A DNA stretch of 64,000 nt, taken from an uncultured Lachnospiraceae bacterium. Lineage in GTDB: Bacteria > Bacillota > Clostridia > Lachnospirales > Lachnospiraceae. This document shows positions 26,401 to 33,397 of this stretch, one piece after another. How positions within the stretch are numbered: position 1 is the stretch's first letter; each line of letters begins with the position of its first letter. The notes beneath the pieces are model-generated. The model searched no databases and had not been told where the DNA came from. It worked only from the letters and a program-made list of their open reading frames with translations. Where the stretch lies: contig CAJTKA010000004.1 of assembly GCA_910576815.1 (NCBI GenBank), positions 48,593 through 112,592 on the forward strand, written 5' to 3'. The position numbers and the translations under genes are program-made.

Positions 26401-26682
26401 GTTCTGTGTCTGGTTTTCTCCACTTTCGCCGCCGGGATTCGTCACTTTATCCCCATTATTTTCACCCGGATTCTCCGCTGTTCCTTCCCTATTCCCACCG
26501 TCAGAATCCTTTGTTTCCTCTGCCCCGCTTTCGTCAGGCCCCTGTGCCTGCTCCACTGTCACAGCGGTCTCCTGCGCCCATACGGGCATCACGGACGCCA
26601 GATCCGCTGCAAACAGGCTGATGCAGAATAACCCCGCCACCAGCCTGTGTCTTATCTTTCCTACTTTTCTTGTCTGCCACAT
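20422..26682 (-). CDS. Giant BspA-like leucine-rich-repeat surface protein
   Basis: A 2086-residue secreted protein. The start at 26682 (AGAGGG upstream) yields a signal peptide ending near VWAQE. An earlier in-frame opening at 26868 is not supported. Order: an acidic linker of about 180 residues with tandem QNPGDxTDGDN-type units; 14 DUF285/BspA-type repeats of about 23 residues, each with a DxSxFDTxxVTNMxxMF core; a capping segment; Ig-like and MBG-like modules with GxGNYxGTVTKTF strands; one InlB B-type repeat (GYVFAGWYKDKSLAKGKEW); then more GxGNYxG modules to the end. No LPXTG, S-layer-homology or choline-binding domain is seen, so anchoring is unclear. Likely an adhesin-type protein. 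The promoter spacer contains G10. Confidence 0.85.
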   Translation of the reverse strand: MWQTRKVGKIRHRLVAGLFCISLFAADLASVMPVWAQETAVTVEQAQGPDESGAEETKDSDGGNREGTAENPGENNGDKVTNPGGESGENQTQNPEEEKAGEGEESPDDEKGGDNAQNPGGGEEGDGAQNPGDGTDGNDTQNPDEGKDGDDAQNPGDETDGDNTQNPDEGDTVTDDPEEEPGASKEDDTPEEEETDSVSDNSVSENDMEGMGEVRALAVPADAIASGKYGNITWVIDADGKLTVEGTGEFGTLTVGDSGNYGRAPWESWKLSIKTAQIDISETTDASFMFQGCSNLTSIDLSGFDTAKVTNMSGMFMQCYALESINFGDFNTSSVTDMRRMFDECRQLKTIDLNKFDTSKVTDMSYMFNGCSKLDSLDVSGFTTDHVNNMSRMFSNCGYTGGLKSLDVSAFHTGSVTDMSGMFDGCSGLTSLNVSGIRTENVSNMARMFMSCEKLTDLDVTSLDTSNVTNMSYMFGRCKMITDLDVTHFNTAKVTDMSGMFSDCSKLASLDVRSFDTAQVTSMFAMFDNCAGMDTIDLSSFDTCNVTNMAHMFYSGVIDSSGYGEGFKRLNLSGFDTGKVTDMEAMFSGLKNLTDLDLSGFDTANVTNMRGMFKDCRALQGVNLDSFDTSSVIDASNMFYNCWALEELDLSSFDLKAVKVGGSGKSIRFLTGCDALKRFYTPCNLPASQELLPEDVPGNTLEIHWYDAAGKVYSSIPNLSYSIYLEKGKKPDNVQNRITVRKSKTAYTCGETIALDDLTVTYYGSDGSVKKLEQSAYTTNVGELNQTMTEPGDKKLVVTCQGGGMTLTAEIILTVTYGLFADNTEIVLPTAAYTYDGTPKTPEPAAVTYTKPSTNGTGIPVTLAEGTDYTVSYRNNTDACEQPDTDSAAPTVIIKGTGSYSGTVTKTFAIGKAAAPAGETRNVTAEQCTQAQQNRKIDLTGSFRACGKKTGYEITQVVDTDSIFSKAPVTADIKNGVLTYGTKAAEEGKTASIKISVSFRNYKNAELTVKVTMVAKKAALISGIVMPDSVVYSGTPVSYSGKAAVKAEDGTDITEKVALVYHYSGTMADGTAYPAQGGAPDGSAAEKPPADAGSYRLTISVKDDDPDYAGSEEYPFTITKADAVVRAKDMIVLMQADGGTVSVGQSGVGENAFGYETSGLLNGDKLTTTPAYTVTTDEEGKNAVSSIDVSKTGKYYIQPSNADAGMNYNLTCKPGILTVSEERVAYTVTFDGMGHYDDFRKGGIKSGALLELTEEQRTPAAKEPGYVFAGWYKDKSLAKGKEWNFDTDTVQSDLTLYACWLTSAAQDGNGLKLCVQEIPDQVYTGSAQKPAVTVYDSDGTTLLKSGKDYTVKYVNNTNAVALDENGLPKETGGTAKVVNPGKADEQLTDVTRHFTKDCPYVVITGKGNYTETIYRNFLILPAQIAADAGTTVQAGDTPLAAGFTLKYTDQLVVNQTKEQKPFGSLKYKKAMKAGTDFAVTLGVADGEGAFDAGKNPLAADWKVEGTLNAGKQYVLPAIPKGYSGAFTLTVTGKGNYTGTVRRKLYVSDKQKLMKNASVTLGKNQKTFAYTGKDVELTPGYYNAETKKYHKVTASGTVDAVAAENANDMFLVKAGKNGKAGGESLVWGKDYTIDYAGTNRAAGTATMTLTGINGYAGTKSVTFKITGAKFAVNTIDVKAYDNARQSEPQTDAFRASMPYTGRAVTQNKVKLTTKVTKNNPQAKELTYGEHYTIGYKNNVKKGTATMTFTAKPASGYTGSFKKTFKITPQELKKEKLTVISPNSTAAYSKNGAKLTFTVTDEAGTVLREGTDYMVKYKNNEAVTTAQTAENKKPLLTVTGKGNYAGKVEVSFTIIPTTLEQAMKDGTVTVSCAQVQKKNGMNCKDFKFKLVEGKKALGAGETKDYVIDETKCTPEIIKAYADALAASDASADAAAVLTPLPPEPVVKVTGKNGYAGGAGIEIPLGRYIYADKLTTANLYVIVSEGAGQSVYTGEQVTPDVTVYYGEKNAVSAAKNDKEKDETKLTAASGKYKLKKLTGETGESAADYTVSYGANIASGKNKGSVTVTGAGRYGGSVTVKFTIEKKAIY

Positions 26683-26749
26683 TCTCTTTTCCCTCTCATT
26701 TCTTTTTAATTCAAATATAATCAAATAATCCGCAGTCTTCCCCTTTTCC

Positions 26750-26780
26750 ATCTTACCCCCCCCCCACGCGATTTTGTCAA
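26750..26780 (-). promoter_or_regulatory. Promoter of the BspA-like gene with G10 tract in the spacer
   Basis: Minus strand: TTGACA (26780-26775), 19-base spacer ending in ten consecutive G (26765-26756), then TAAGAT (26755-26750). Loss of two G would give the optimal 17-base spacing. This is the arrangement of slipped-strand phase-variable promoters. A second weak -10-like TATATT lies nearer the gene without a -35. Confidence 0.65.
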
Positions 26781-26854
26781 GGAGCAGCATGGGACTTGAA
26801 GTATTATTACTTTCAAAAATGCTGATAGAAAAGGAGGGGCTGGAACACCATCTG

Positions 26855-26876
26855 CAAGGTGTAACCAAAGTGTAAC
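26855..26876. repeat. Tandem 11-bp repeat upstream of the BspA-like promoter
   Basis: CAAGGTGTAAC followed directly by CAAAGTGTAAC, two copies one helical turn apart, about 75 bases upstream of the -35 box. Spacing is like that of OmpR/PhoB-type response-regulator boxes. The binding protein is unknown. Confidence 0.4.
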
Positions 26877-27172
26877 TAAAATTTCCGCTTTTGTATTGAA
26901 AATAAATTTTATATATGTATGAAAAAGGTAATTGATTTTCAAAGTGGTGATATTATAATGATAGAAAAGTCCCATACATTTGGGAAACTCACAGAATGTT
27001 CATATTATGTTCGTTGCATGTTTGAACGCGCTTGGGTATATTATAGATAAGGAACCGTGTGGATTCCTTAAAATCGTAAAATGCAGCGAAAATATGACTG
27101 CTTAGATTGGCTGATGAAGTGTACGCCGTGATGGGAAGCGGTTTGCATGGAGGTCTATAAGGGTATGAGGCT
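26877..27172. other. Intergenic stretch with an orphan promoter-like sequence
   Basis: No convincing gene in about 300 bases. A plus-strand promoter-like pair TTGCAT (27014-27019), 17 bases, TATATT (27037-27042) points toward a short hairpin (AAGGAA...TTCCTT, about 27050-27070). Beyond it a 16-codon frame from an ATG at about 27080 lacks a ribosome site. The right part holds the decayed 3' end of the AAA-ATPase pseudogene. Confidence 0.35.
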
Positions 27173-27784
27173 TTACCAAAGCAACTGCTTAATTTTCAAT
27201 ATCATTTTACCGTGTATTCCCACAAGCAGAATTTCCCCGGCATACCCCGCAAGCGCCTGTGTATACTTCCTGTCCTTTATCTGCTGTTGTATGCCGTATT
27301 TCTTGACCGGAAGGATCCCCGTCATATACGCTAACGCCACATAGGACTGGTCTTTTAACAGGTTTTGCAGGAAATCGAGATACTGTTTTTGTAAGTCTTC
27401 CGCTTCCTGCCTTTCACGCATCACGCAGTCCCACTCATCAATCAGGAAGAGGAACTGATTGCCTGTTTTCGCATATATTTTCTCAAGCGCCTCCGCCAGA
27501 CCAAGTCCCTGTCTATTCAAAAAATCTCCGTAACTCTCACGCAGGTCCTCAACAACGACTTCTTCCAGATATTCTGTTATATCCCGCCCCTTTGCACAGA
27601 TCAAAAACTGCTGCATATTTAAAAATATCACATCATACCGATTCAGATGTTCTCTGAAAGACGCATCCTGTTCTATCCGCAATCCTCGGAATAAGTCCGC
27701 AAAGTCACAGCCACGGCTGTAATATGCCGCAAGCATGTTAAGCGCCATCGACTTTCCGAAACGTCTCTGCCTGCTGCATGTTCG
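27173..27784 (-). pseudogene. Decayed AAA-ATPase-like / PD-(D/E)XK family gene
   Basis: Fragment of the AAA-ATPase-like family common in Lachnospiraceae, whose full members are about 500-600 residues. It begins abruptly with SRQRRFGKSMALNMLAAYYS, lacking the N-terminal lead to the P-loop, right after the stop codon of the neighbouring gene. It keeps the FLFLIDEWD Walker B and YMTGILPVKKYG, then jumps directly to KYTQALAGYAGEILLVGI, which belongs near the C-terminus of full-length members, so the middle is deleted. The last dozen residues are not family-like, and no start codon with ribosome site is present. Confidence 0.75.
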
Positions 27785-27791
27785 TTTCCTT

Positions 27792-30332
27792 TTATTCCTT
27801 TCTGATATAGGCAATAAACTGATTGCCATTTTCTGCCAGCCACTCCGTGGAATCATTCATGCCTCTCTTTTCCAGTGTTCCCGCCACGGGATCCATGACC
27901 ACGATATTTAATTCGTTAAAACCGGTAATCAGCACTGCATTGCCATCCTCTAACGTCGCGAGCACCGGAATATCCTTATTCACATAGTACAGGACCGCAT
28001 CCAGGCTGCACCCCGACAAATCCAAAATGGTACAGTCTTGCAGATTGCTCTTTAATATCCCAAACACCGTATCACCCTGATTCAAACGTACCTGCGTATC
28101 GCGGGAGATGCCCTCAAATTTCAAAATCGTATCCAAACAGACCGCCAACGAGCCTTTTGTTTCCGTCACCTCATTCTCCGTGATCGCCATGATCTGATTC
28201 CGGATACTTCTGGTCTCACGCTTCCATACATAATCTCCATCGTCATCCACTACTACACCTGCTTTGCGGTATGCCAGCTCCACCGCCTTGCCGGGATTGA
28301 CATAGATATCTTCAATACCATCCTTGCCATACACATAGAATCGATTTTCCGTATCGCCTTTTTCCAGTCCCCCAACCGTACGGCTGCCCTCAAACAGGAT
28401 CTCCTTGGGGGTCAGATGCACCAGCGTTTTTTTATCGATTTCCTCTTTCAAGGAAATCTCACTAATCGTCTCATAGTTTTCCGTGACCACAAATTCCAGC
28501 GTATTGCTGCCTGCTTTGACTTGCTGCGTATTCATGATTTGATCTTCCGGCGCAGGAATATAGCTTTCGCTCTCCTCGTCAAACGTCACTCGGGAAAGGG
28601 TGAGTTGATTCTCCGTAATCTCCGTGTCCACCACAAAGATACCCTGTTTCTGATAGGTTTTTAGGACATTCCCCCTGTCACTTTGAATCTTCAAACAATG
28701 CATGGGAAAGGTGGTAATGCCCGTCCTGCTTTCCTTGACATCACGTTTTCTGGCAAGACCATAGATCAGGTCCTCCTCCATAAAGCCCACCACTGAGATG
28801 TATTCTCCTGTGCCCGCAGAAATACGCGTCTGGGCCTGCGTATTCAAATTCATCAGAATCAGGTCCTCTGCCGCATAGAGATCGCCGCCTTCCTGCCAAA
28901 CCAGCATTTTATTGGATTCTGACACATGGTAACTGCCTTCCTTAAGCCCCGTAACAAGTGTCTGCACCGACACAGACTTCACATCCGCCGCATAGACACT
29001 GCCATCCAGCATAAAATAGTAAATGCCTGTCCTGCTCAGATACGAAAGCTTGTCAATATCTGTCTTTAACAGCTCATATGACCTGTCATAAGGAATATAG
29101 ATCATCTCCTCCACTGTGTTTGCCATACTGTTAAAGGCATAAAGCGCCGCGCCCACACAACCCTCATGCCGCCCTCTGTTCATATAGCCGTAAACCAAAA
29201 ACAGGATATTGCCCGCCTCATCCACCGAAAGCACACGAATATCGTGTCTGTTATAGGCATTCCTGGCATCAGCAAGTCCTTCCGTATTTCCGTAAAAACT
29301 GAATAATCTGGCCAGTTTATTATCGATTACATTATAGCTGTAAAGTTTGTCCGCCACGGTAAAGACCAGAATATTGCCGCCGTCGCTTTCCCGGATTGCC
29401 ACCCGATCCCCGGTGATTCCCAGCATGATCTTATCATTGACGTAAACATCCGCTTCCTCGTCGAAAACCTGCTCCATCGTTCTCTCAAAATCCAGAAGAT
29501 ACATGCGGTCAGGCGTATAACGCACTCTGTAATATTCGATGACTCGGTAAAATTCTGTCCGTTTATCAGCTCTTATCATCGCCGGATATTCCAGCGTAAA
29601 AGAGCCTGTCTGTTCCGCCAGTTCCTTTACGGTCACGACCGGTTCCGCCGCCTCCACCACATCCAGCTCTCCCCATGTCACCTGATTAAAACTGGAGTGG
29701 ATCGTAACCTTATGGAACGTCGTATTATCACCCTCTGCGTTGGATTCTAAATATTTCGTCAATTCCGCCGCCGCTTCCTTATCAAAAGTACGCTGATGGA
29801 AATCCATCACATAATCCAATTTTTCATGAATATGCAAAGAATCACTCAATACAATGCGCGAATAATAGCGAATGGGAGTACTCTCCTTGGGCGTAATCAG
29901 AAAAACCAACATATACTCAATGTCATTCTCGATCAGGTCCTTTAAGATAATCTCAAAAGTAATGACATCCTCCGTTTTCTGATATTCCGTTACCGAAGTG
30001 CTCTCGACCAGACGCTCGCCGTTCAGGCTCCTCACCTCAAACGCAATCTCACTGATGTCCCGTCCATAGGTATCTATTCTTACGTCTATTCGGCGATTCC
30101 CGCCCACAGGCTGCAAGTTATCCCGCAAATAGGCGCAATCCATCGCCTGCGCATAACCATGCAGGCTCCCTACCCTGTGCGTCCCAACTGACATGGACAG
30201 CACAGGGTAAGTCGCCTCACCCATCTCGGTCGTCATATCCGTATTTCCCTGATTCATCACGGTGCTCAATATCATCAGCGCTGCCGCGAAGACCATGCCT
30301 AGCACCAGCCCTTTTATGATCGCTCTTTTCAT
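27792..30332 (-). CDS. Uncharacterised membrane-anchored protein with C-terminal C39-like pseudo-peptidase domain
   Basis: An 846-residue protein with an N-terminal membrane segment (about residues 6-27, after MKRAIIKG) and a large exported part. I do not recognise the central 600 residues. They are beta-rich and read like a propeller (strands such as GNILVFTVADKLYSYNV, SGTGEYISVVGF-type). The last about 110 residues resemble a C39-type papain fold: GSLAVCLDTILKFEGI, then DIPVLATLEDGNAVLITGFNE and VVMDPVAGT. The catalytic Cys position reads Lys and the His position Asn, so activity is unlikely. The start at 30332 follows GGAGATTATATGC. It is downstream of the small gene at 30435-30815. Confidence 0.6.
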   Translation of the reverse strand: MKRAIIKGLVLGMVFAAALMILSTVMNQGNTDMTTEMGEATYPVLSMSVGTHRVGSLHGYAQAMDCAYLRDNLQPVGGNRRIDVRIDTYGRDISEIAFEVRSLNGERLVESTSVTEYQKTEDVITFEIILKDLIENDIEYMLVFLITPKESTPIRYYSRIVLSDSLHIHEKLDYVMDFHQRTFDKEAAAELTKYLESNAEGDNTTFHKVTIHSSFNQVTWGELDVVEAAEPVVTVKELAEQTGSFTLEYPAMIRADKRTEFYRVIEYYRVRYTPDRMYLLDFERTMEQVFDEEADVYVNDKIMLGITGDRVAIRESDGGNILVFTVADKLYSYNVIDNKLARLFSFYGNTEGLADARNAYNRHDIRVLSVDEAGNILFLVYGYMNRGRHEGCVGAALYAFNSMANTVEEMIYIPYDRSYELLKTDIDKLSYLSRTGIYYFMLDGSVYAADVKSVSVQTLVTGLKEGSYHVSESNKMLVWQEGGDLYAAEDLILMNLNTQAQTRISAGTGEYISVVGFMEEDLIYGLARKRDVKESRTGITTFPMHCLKIQSDRGNVLKTYQKQGIFVVDTEITENQLTLSRVTFDEESESYIPAPEDQIMNTQQVKAGSNTLEFVVTENYETISEISLKEEIDKKTLVHLTPKEILFEGSRTVGGLEKGDTENRFYVYGKDGIEDIYVNPGKAVELAYRKAGVVVDDDGDYVWKRETRSIRNQIMAITENEVTETKGSLAVCLDTILKFEGISRDTQVRLNQGDTVFGILKSNLQDCTILDLSGCSLDAVLYYVNKDIPVLATLEDGNAVLITGFNELNIVVMDPVAGTLEKRGMNDSTEWLAENGNQFIAYIRKE

Positions 30333-30373
30333 GCATATAATCTCCGATGCTGTAATCTTTGGCAACCCCGGAA

Positions 30374-30418
30374 GAATTACGCAGTAATTCTTTTGACGCA
30401 GACTGCTGAGTCTGCGTC
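30374..30418 (-). other. Two hairpins between the 126-residue gene and the 846-residue gene
   Basis: GACGCAGAC/GTCTGCGTC (30395-30403 with 30410-30418) and GAATTAC/GTAATTC (30374-30380 with 30384-30390). Neither has a good T tail. They may modulate transcript stability or read-through into the large gene. Confidence 0.45.
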
Positions 30419-30434
30419 CAGTATATCATAATCC

Positions 30435-30815
30435 TTAGAATTTCAAAACCCCGTTCCGATTACTGTGCCTTCTCTGATATATCTCTCCGCACAAAAGCAC
30501 CTGCACCAGATCTTCGATTCCCTCCGGAATCTTTGCACTTTCTCCTGCCTCCGTGACTGCCATGTCCTTTATTCTGTCCACAATGATCTGCTTCAGTCGG
30601 TAGATCTGCCACCTGTCGGGATACTCGTCATAGATCATGCTGCCTTCATAGTCTAACCGATCCAGAACATCCACAATCACTTTTCGATATTTCTTTGCCT
30701 CCGCAGGGTACATTTCCTGCAGATATTCCAAATCTCTCATCACCGTATCTTCTTCCTGATAAAAGAGAGGCATGGGATATGCCATATAGAACGGTAAAAT
30801 TCTTGATTGTCTCAT
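30435..30815 (-). CDS. Conserved small protein of unknown function
   Basis: A 126-residue soluble protein without signal peptide. Its core (MRDLEYLQEMYP, KVIVDVLDRLDYEGS, MIYDEYPDRWQIYRL) is highly helical and looks like a family restricted to Lachnospiraceae, recalled rather than searched. The start at 30815 follows GGTGAATGT, a moderate ribosome site. A second in-frame ATG at residue 26 has a poorer site. Its position just upstream of the 846-residue envelope protein on the same strand suggests they act together. Confidence 0.65.
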   Translation of the reverse strand: MRQSRILPFYMAYPMPLFYQEEDTVMRDLEYLQEMYPAEAKKYRKVIVDVLDRLDYEGSMIYDEYPDRWQIYRLKQIIVDRIKDMAVTEAGESAKIPEGIEDLVQVLLCGEIYQRRHSNRNGVLKF

Positions 30816-30841
30816 ACATTCACCATGATAATCAGTCGTTT

Positions 30842-30850
30842 ATTTTATCA
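30842..30850 (-). promoter_or_regulatory. Extended -10 promoter of the 126-residue gene
   Basis: Minus strand TGATAAAAT (TGn plus TAAAAT), about 27 bases upstream of the ATG. No -35 box of quality. Confidence 0.4.
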
Positions 30851-30879
30851 TATGCAAACGTGTGGGAATGTGAGCAGTA

Positions 30880-32868
30880 TTAAATTTTTATGTCTGCATC
30901 TGTGCGTTTCAGTCGAAAACTTCCCACAAGCTGTTTGAGCATATCAGCCTGTCCGGATAATTCCTGACTCGTAGCAGCGCTTTCCTGCGCTGTTGCAGAG
31001 TTGGTCTGCACCACACCGGATATTTGTTGGATTCCCGTAGCGACCTGACCGATTGCATCTGTCTGATCTTCCACCTCTTTCGCAACAAGTTCCATCTGCT
31101 CCACCACCTGATCGGCAAGCTTCACTACCGTAGTCACCGAATCGGTTACTCTTTCCACGACCTGACTGCCGCCTCCGACTGCCCTTGTGGACCGATCGAT
31201 CAGATCTTTTGTCGCTTTTGCCGCCTGATCCGACTTAATGGCCAGATTCCTCACTTCTTCCGCCACCACGGCAAAGCCCTTGCCGCTCGTACCAGCGCGA
31301 GCCGCTTCCACCGCAGCGTTAAGCGCCAAAATATTGGTCTGGAAAGCAATATTCTCAATGGTGTCTATGATACGGCTGATTTCGCCGGAAGACTCCGTGA
31401 TCTCGTTCATCGCCTGATTCAGACTGTCAATATACTCGCCACTCTCCTGAAGTTTATGGCCGGCTTCATTCACTACGCCTTTGACTTGTTCAGTCAACTG
31501 TGCGATTTCTTTCGCTTCCTCGCTCATATTGGAAACCGTTCCCAAAAGTTCTTCCACTGAATCTGTCTGTTCCACAGCCCCCTGAGACAACGTCTCCGCA
31601 GTGGATGCCACCTGATCAGCACCTGCCGAAACCTGATCCGAAGCAGCAACGATCCCCGCCATGGTATTGTTCAATTTTTTACTGATCACCTGCAGAGAAT
31701 CCCACAGTACGGCAAAATCCCCGGGATAACGCTGATTGGAAACTTCCCTGCTCAGATCTCCGTCCGCTATCGCGGCAAGGACCTGCTGTATCTCATTCAC
31801 GATCGCGCCAAAATCTCTGACCAGCTGGGCACTGGAATCCGCCAGTATTTTCGTCTCATCTCTGCCTTTTACCTGCGCCACTTCGCTCTTTAAGTCTCCC
31901 TGCGAAAGTGCCTGCAGCCGTCTTGCACATTTAACGACAGGCGAAGCAATGGAATGACTGACTTTCAACGAAATAATAATAACCAGAATACAGGAAGTCA
32001 CGCAGATTATGATCTGGAACATGTTCCCGTAATCGGCAGGGCGCATAAATTCATCTTCGTCTATGGTCACGGCAATAGACCAACCATCCGTACCCGCAAT
32101 CGGAGCATAGCTCTGAATATTGTTGGAATCATCCGCCGCATAGTAGAACCGCTCTACGCCAATTTCCCCGGCAACCATCCTGCTCTCAATAGCCGCCACT
32201 GTCTGCAGACCTTCATCTTCCGGATTTTCCACTGCTTCCCGGATGACATTCTCCTGACCGATGACAGCTTCCTGATCCACATAAGCAATCGTGGTGCCGT
32301 TCTTATCTAAAATATAGGCTTCTCCTTCTTCGCCAATCTGTAAGCCCTCAATAATAGAATTCAAAATATAAGTATCACACTGAAAATAAAGAACACCCTT
32401 CACTTGATCGCCCTTACAAACAGGCGCGGAAATCATGAGATACATATCATTGCCTTCTATGTAAGGTTCCGACATGTAATTCTTTCCCAAAACCGCCTCC
32501 TGAAAAAAGGGCTCGGAAGAAATGTCCACATCGTGCGCTTCGTCATAACCGTTTATATCGGCCAAGCCTCCAAAGCGCATATAATATGCTTCTACCCTTG
32601 TCTGAATAAATTCCTGTTTATCTTCGAGTGAAGCGGTTTCATCTGTAAGTATCGGGTTTGATGCCATTTCCGCAACAACCAATGTATATGTGGAGATCAT
32701 ATTCTCTGCTGCCAGCGCAGCAAGCTCCGCCGTCTCCAGGAGATTTTTCTCAAGTGCCGACGTGGTTGAATAACGTGTCACCAGCGTGCCGATCAATCCC
32801 GCGATCATTGAAACGCAGACTGTTGCCAGCACAACCATCATAACAATTTTTGTCTGTATTTTTTTCAT
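30880..32868 (-). CDS. Methyl-accepting chemotaxis protein
   Basis: A 662-residue chemoreceptor. TM1 is at about residues 7-28, followed by an extracytoplasmic double-Cache-like sensor (EPYIEGNDMYLMISAPVC, YILDKNGTTIAYVD), TM2 near 285-305, a HAMP domain, and a cytoplasmic signalling coiled coil. The hairpin tip is NIAFQTNILALNAAVEAARA followed by GKGFAVVAEEVRNLA. I start at the ATG at 32868 (GAGG nine bases upstream); the frame opens at 32952. It lies downstream of atpC. Supports a motile host. The ligand is unknown. Confidence 0.93.
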   Translation of the reverse strand: MKKIQTKIVMMVVLATVCVSMIAGLIGTLVTRYSTTSALEKNLLETAELAALAAENMISTYTLVVAEMASNPILTDETASLEDKQEFIQTRVEAYYMRFGGLADINGYDEAHDVDISSEPFFQEAVLGKNYMSEPYIEGNDMYLMISAPVCKGDQVKGVLYFQCDTYILNSIIEGLQIGEEGEAYILDKNGTTIAYVDQEAVIGQENVIREAVENPEDEGLQTVAAIESRMVAGEIGVERFYYAADDSNNIQSYAPIAGTDGWSIAVTIDEDEFMRPADYGNMFQIIICVTSCILVIIISLKVSHSIASPVVKCARRLQALSQGDLKSEVAQVKGRDETKILADSSAQLVRDFGAIVNEIQQVLAAIADGDLSREVSNQRYPGDFAVLWDSLQVISKKLNNTMAGIVAASDQVSAGADQVASTAETLSQGAVEQTDSVEELLGTVSNMSEEAKEIAQLTEQVKGVVNEAGHKLQESGEYIDSLNQAMNEITESSGEISRIIDTIENIAFQTNILALNAAVEAARAGTSGKGFAVVAEEVRNLAIKSDQAAKATKDLIDRSTRAVGGGSQVVERVTDSVTTVVKLADQVVEQMELVAKEVEDQTDAIGQVATGIQQISGVVQTNSATAQESAATSQELSGQADMLKQLVGSFRLKRTDADIKI

Positions 32869-32907
32869 CTGCTCCGGCCTCGGGCCTCCCTCTTCCTTCG
32901 TCAAACA

Positions 32908-32934
32908 GGGGAACGGATCTTGCTTCCGTCCCCC
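32908..32934 (-). terminator. Hairpin after atpC, possible weak terminator
   Basis: About 10-bp stem (GGGGACGGA with TCCGTTCCCC on the minus strand, one G-U pair), loop of seven, tail TGTTTG. It lies within the leader of the chemoreceptor gene, so read-through from the atp operon is likely. Confidence 0.4.
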
Positions 32935-32959
32935 CGCATGAAACGCATTCATTTTCTGA

Positions 32960-33361
32960 TCATTTCTTTACTGTCTCTATCCTCGCCACCGCCCTTTTTA
33001 AGGACATCTCTGCGCGGCGCATATCCGTTCCCGGCGCATGTTCCCTGATGCGTTCCTCTGCGCGGGCTTTCGCGTCCTCCGCACGGTGAACGTCGATCTC
33101 GCCGGGCCATTCAATGATCTCGGCAAGCACCGTGACCTGATCGGGCAGCACCTCCGTGAATCCCGCATGGAGCGCGGCTTCCTTCACTTCGTCTCCCTTC
33201 GTGATCGTGAGGATCCCGGGCGCAACGATCATCGTCATCGGGATATGCTCCCTGTAGATGCCGACCTCGCCTTCGACCGTATTGAACTCCACCATAGATA
33301 CTTCGTCCTCATAAAAGACTCTGTCCGGTGTGATGATCTTTAACTTAAAGTTTTCAGCCAT
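32960..33361 (-). CDS. atpC: ATP synthase F1 subunit epsilon
   Basis: A 133-residue epsilon subunit: N-terminal beta-sandwich (FKLKIITPDRVFYEDEV, EGEVGIYREHIPM) and C-terminal helical pair ending RIETVKK. It links the rotor to the c ring and can inhibit hydrolysis. Last gene of the atp operon, 36 bases after atpD. Confidence 0.97.
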   Translation of the reverse strand: MAENFKLKIITPDRVFYEDEVSMVEFNTVEGEVGIYREHIPMTMIVAPGILTITKGDEVKEAALHAGFTEVLPDQVTVLAEIIEWPGEIDVHRAEDAKARAEERIREHAPGTDMRRAEMSLKRAVARIETVKK

Positions 33362-33397
33362 ATACTACCTGCTTTCTTTAACCGCCTATATGGTCTC

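Noticed and set aside
26163..26570. Regularly spaced repeats as a CRISPR array
   Set aside because: They are in-frame codon repeats of the acidic QNPG linker of the surface protein. Spacers are not unique and units are degenerate.
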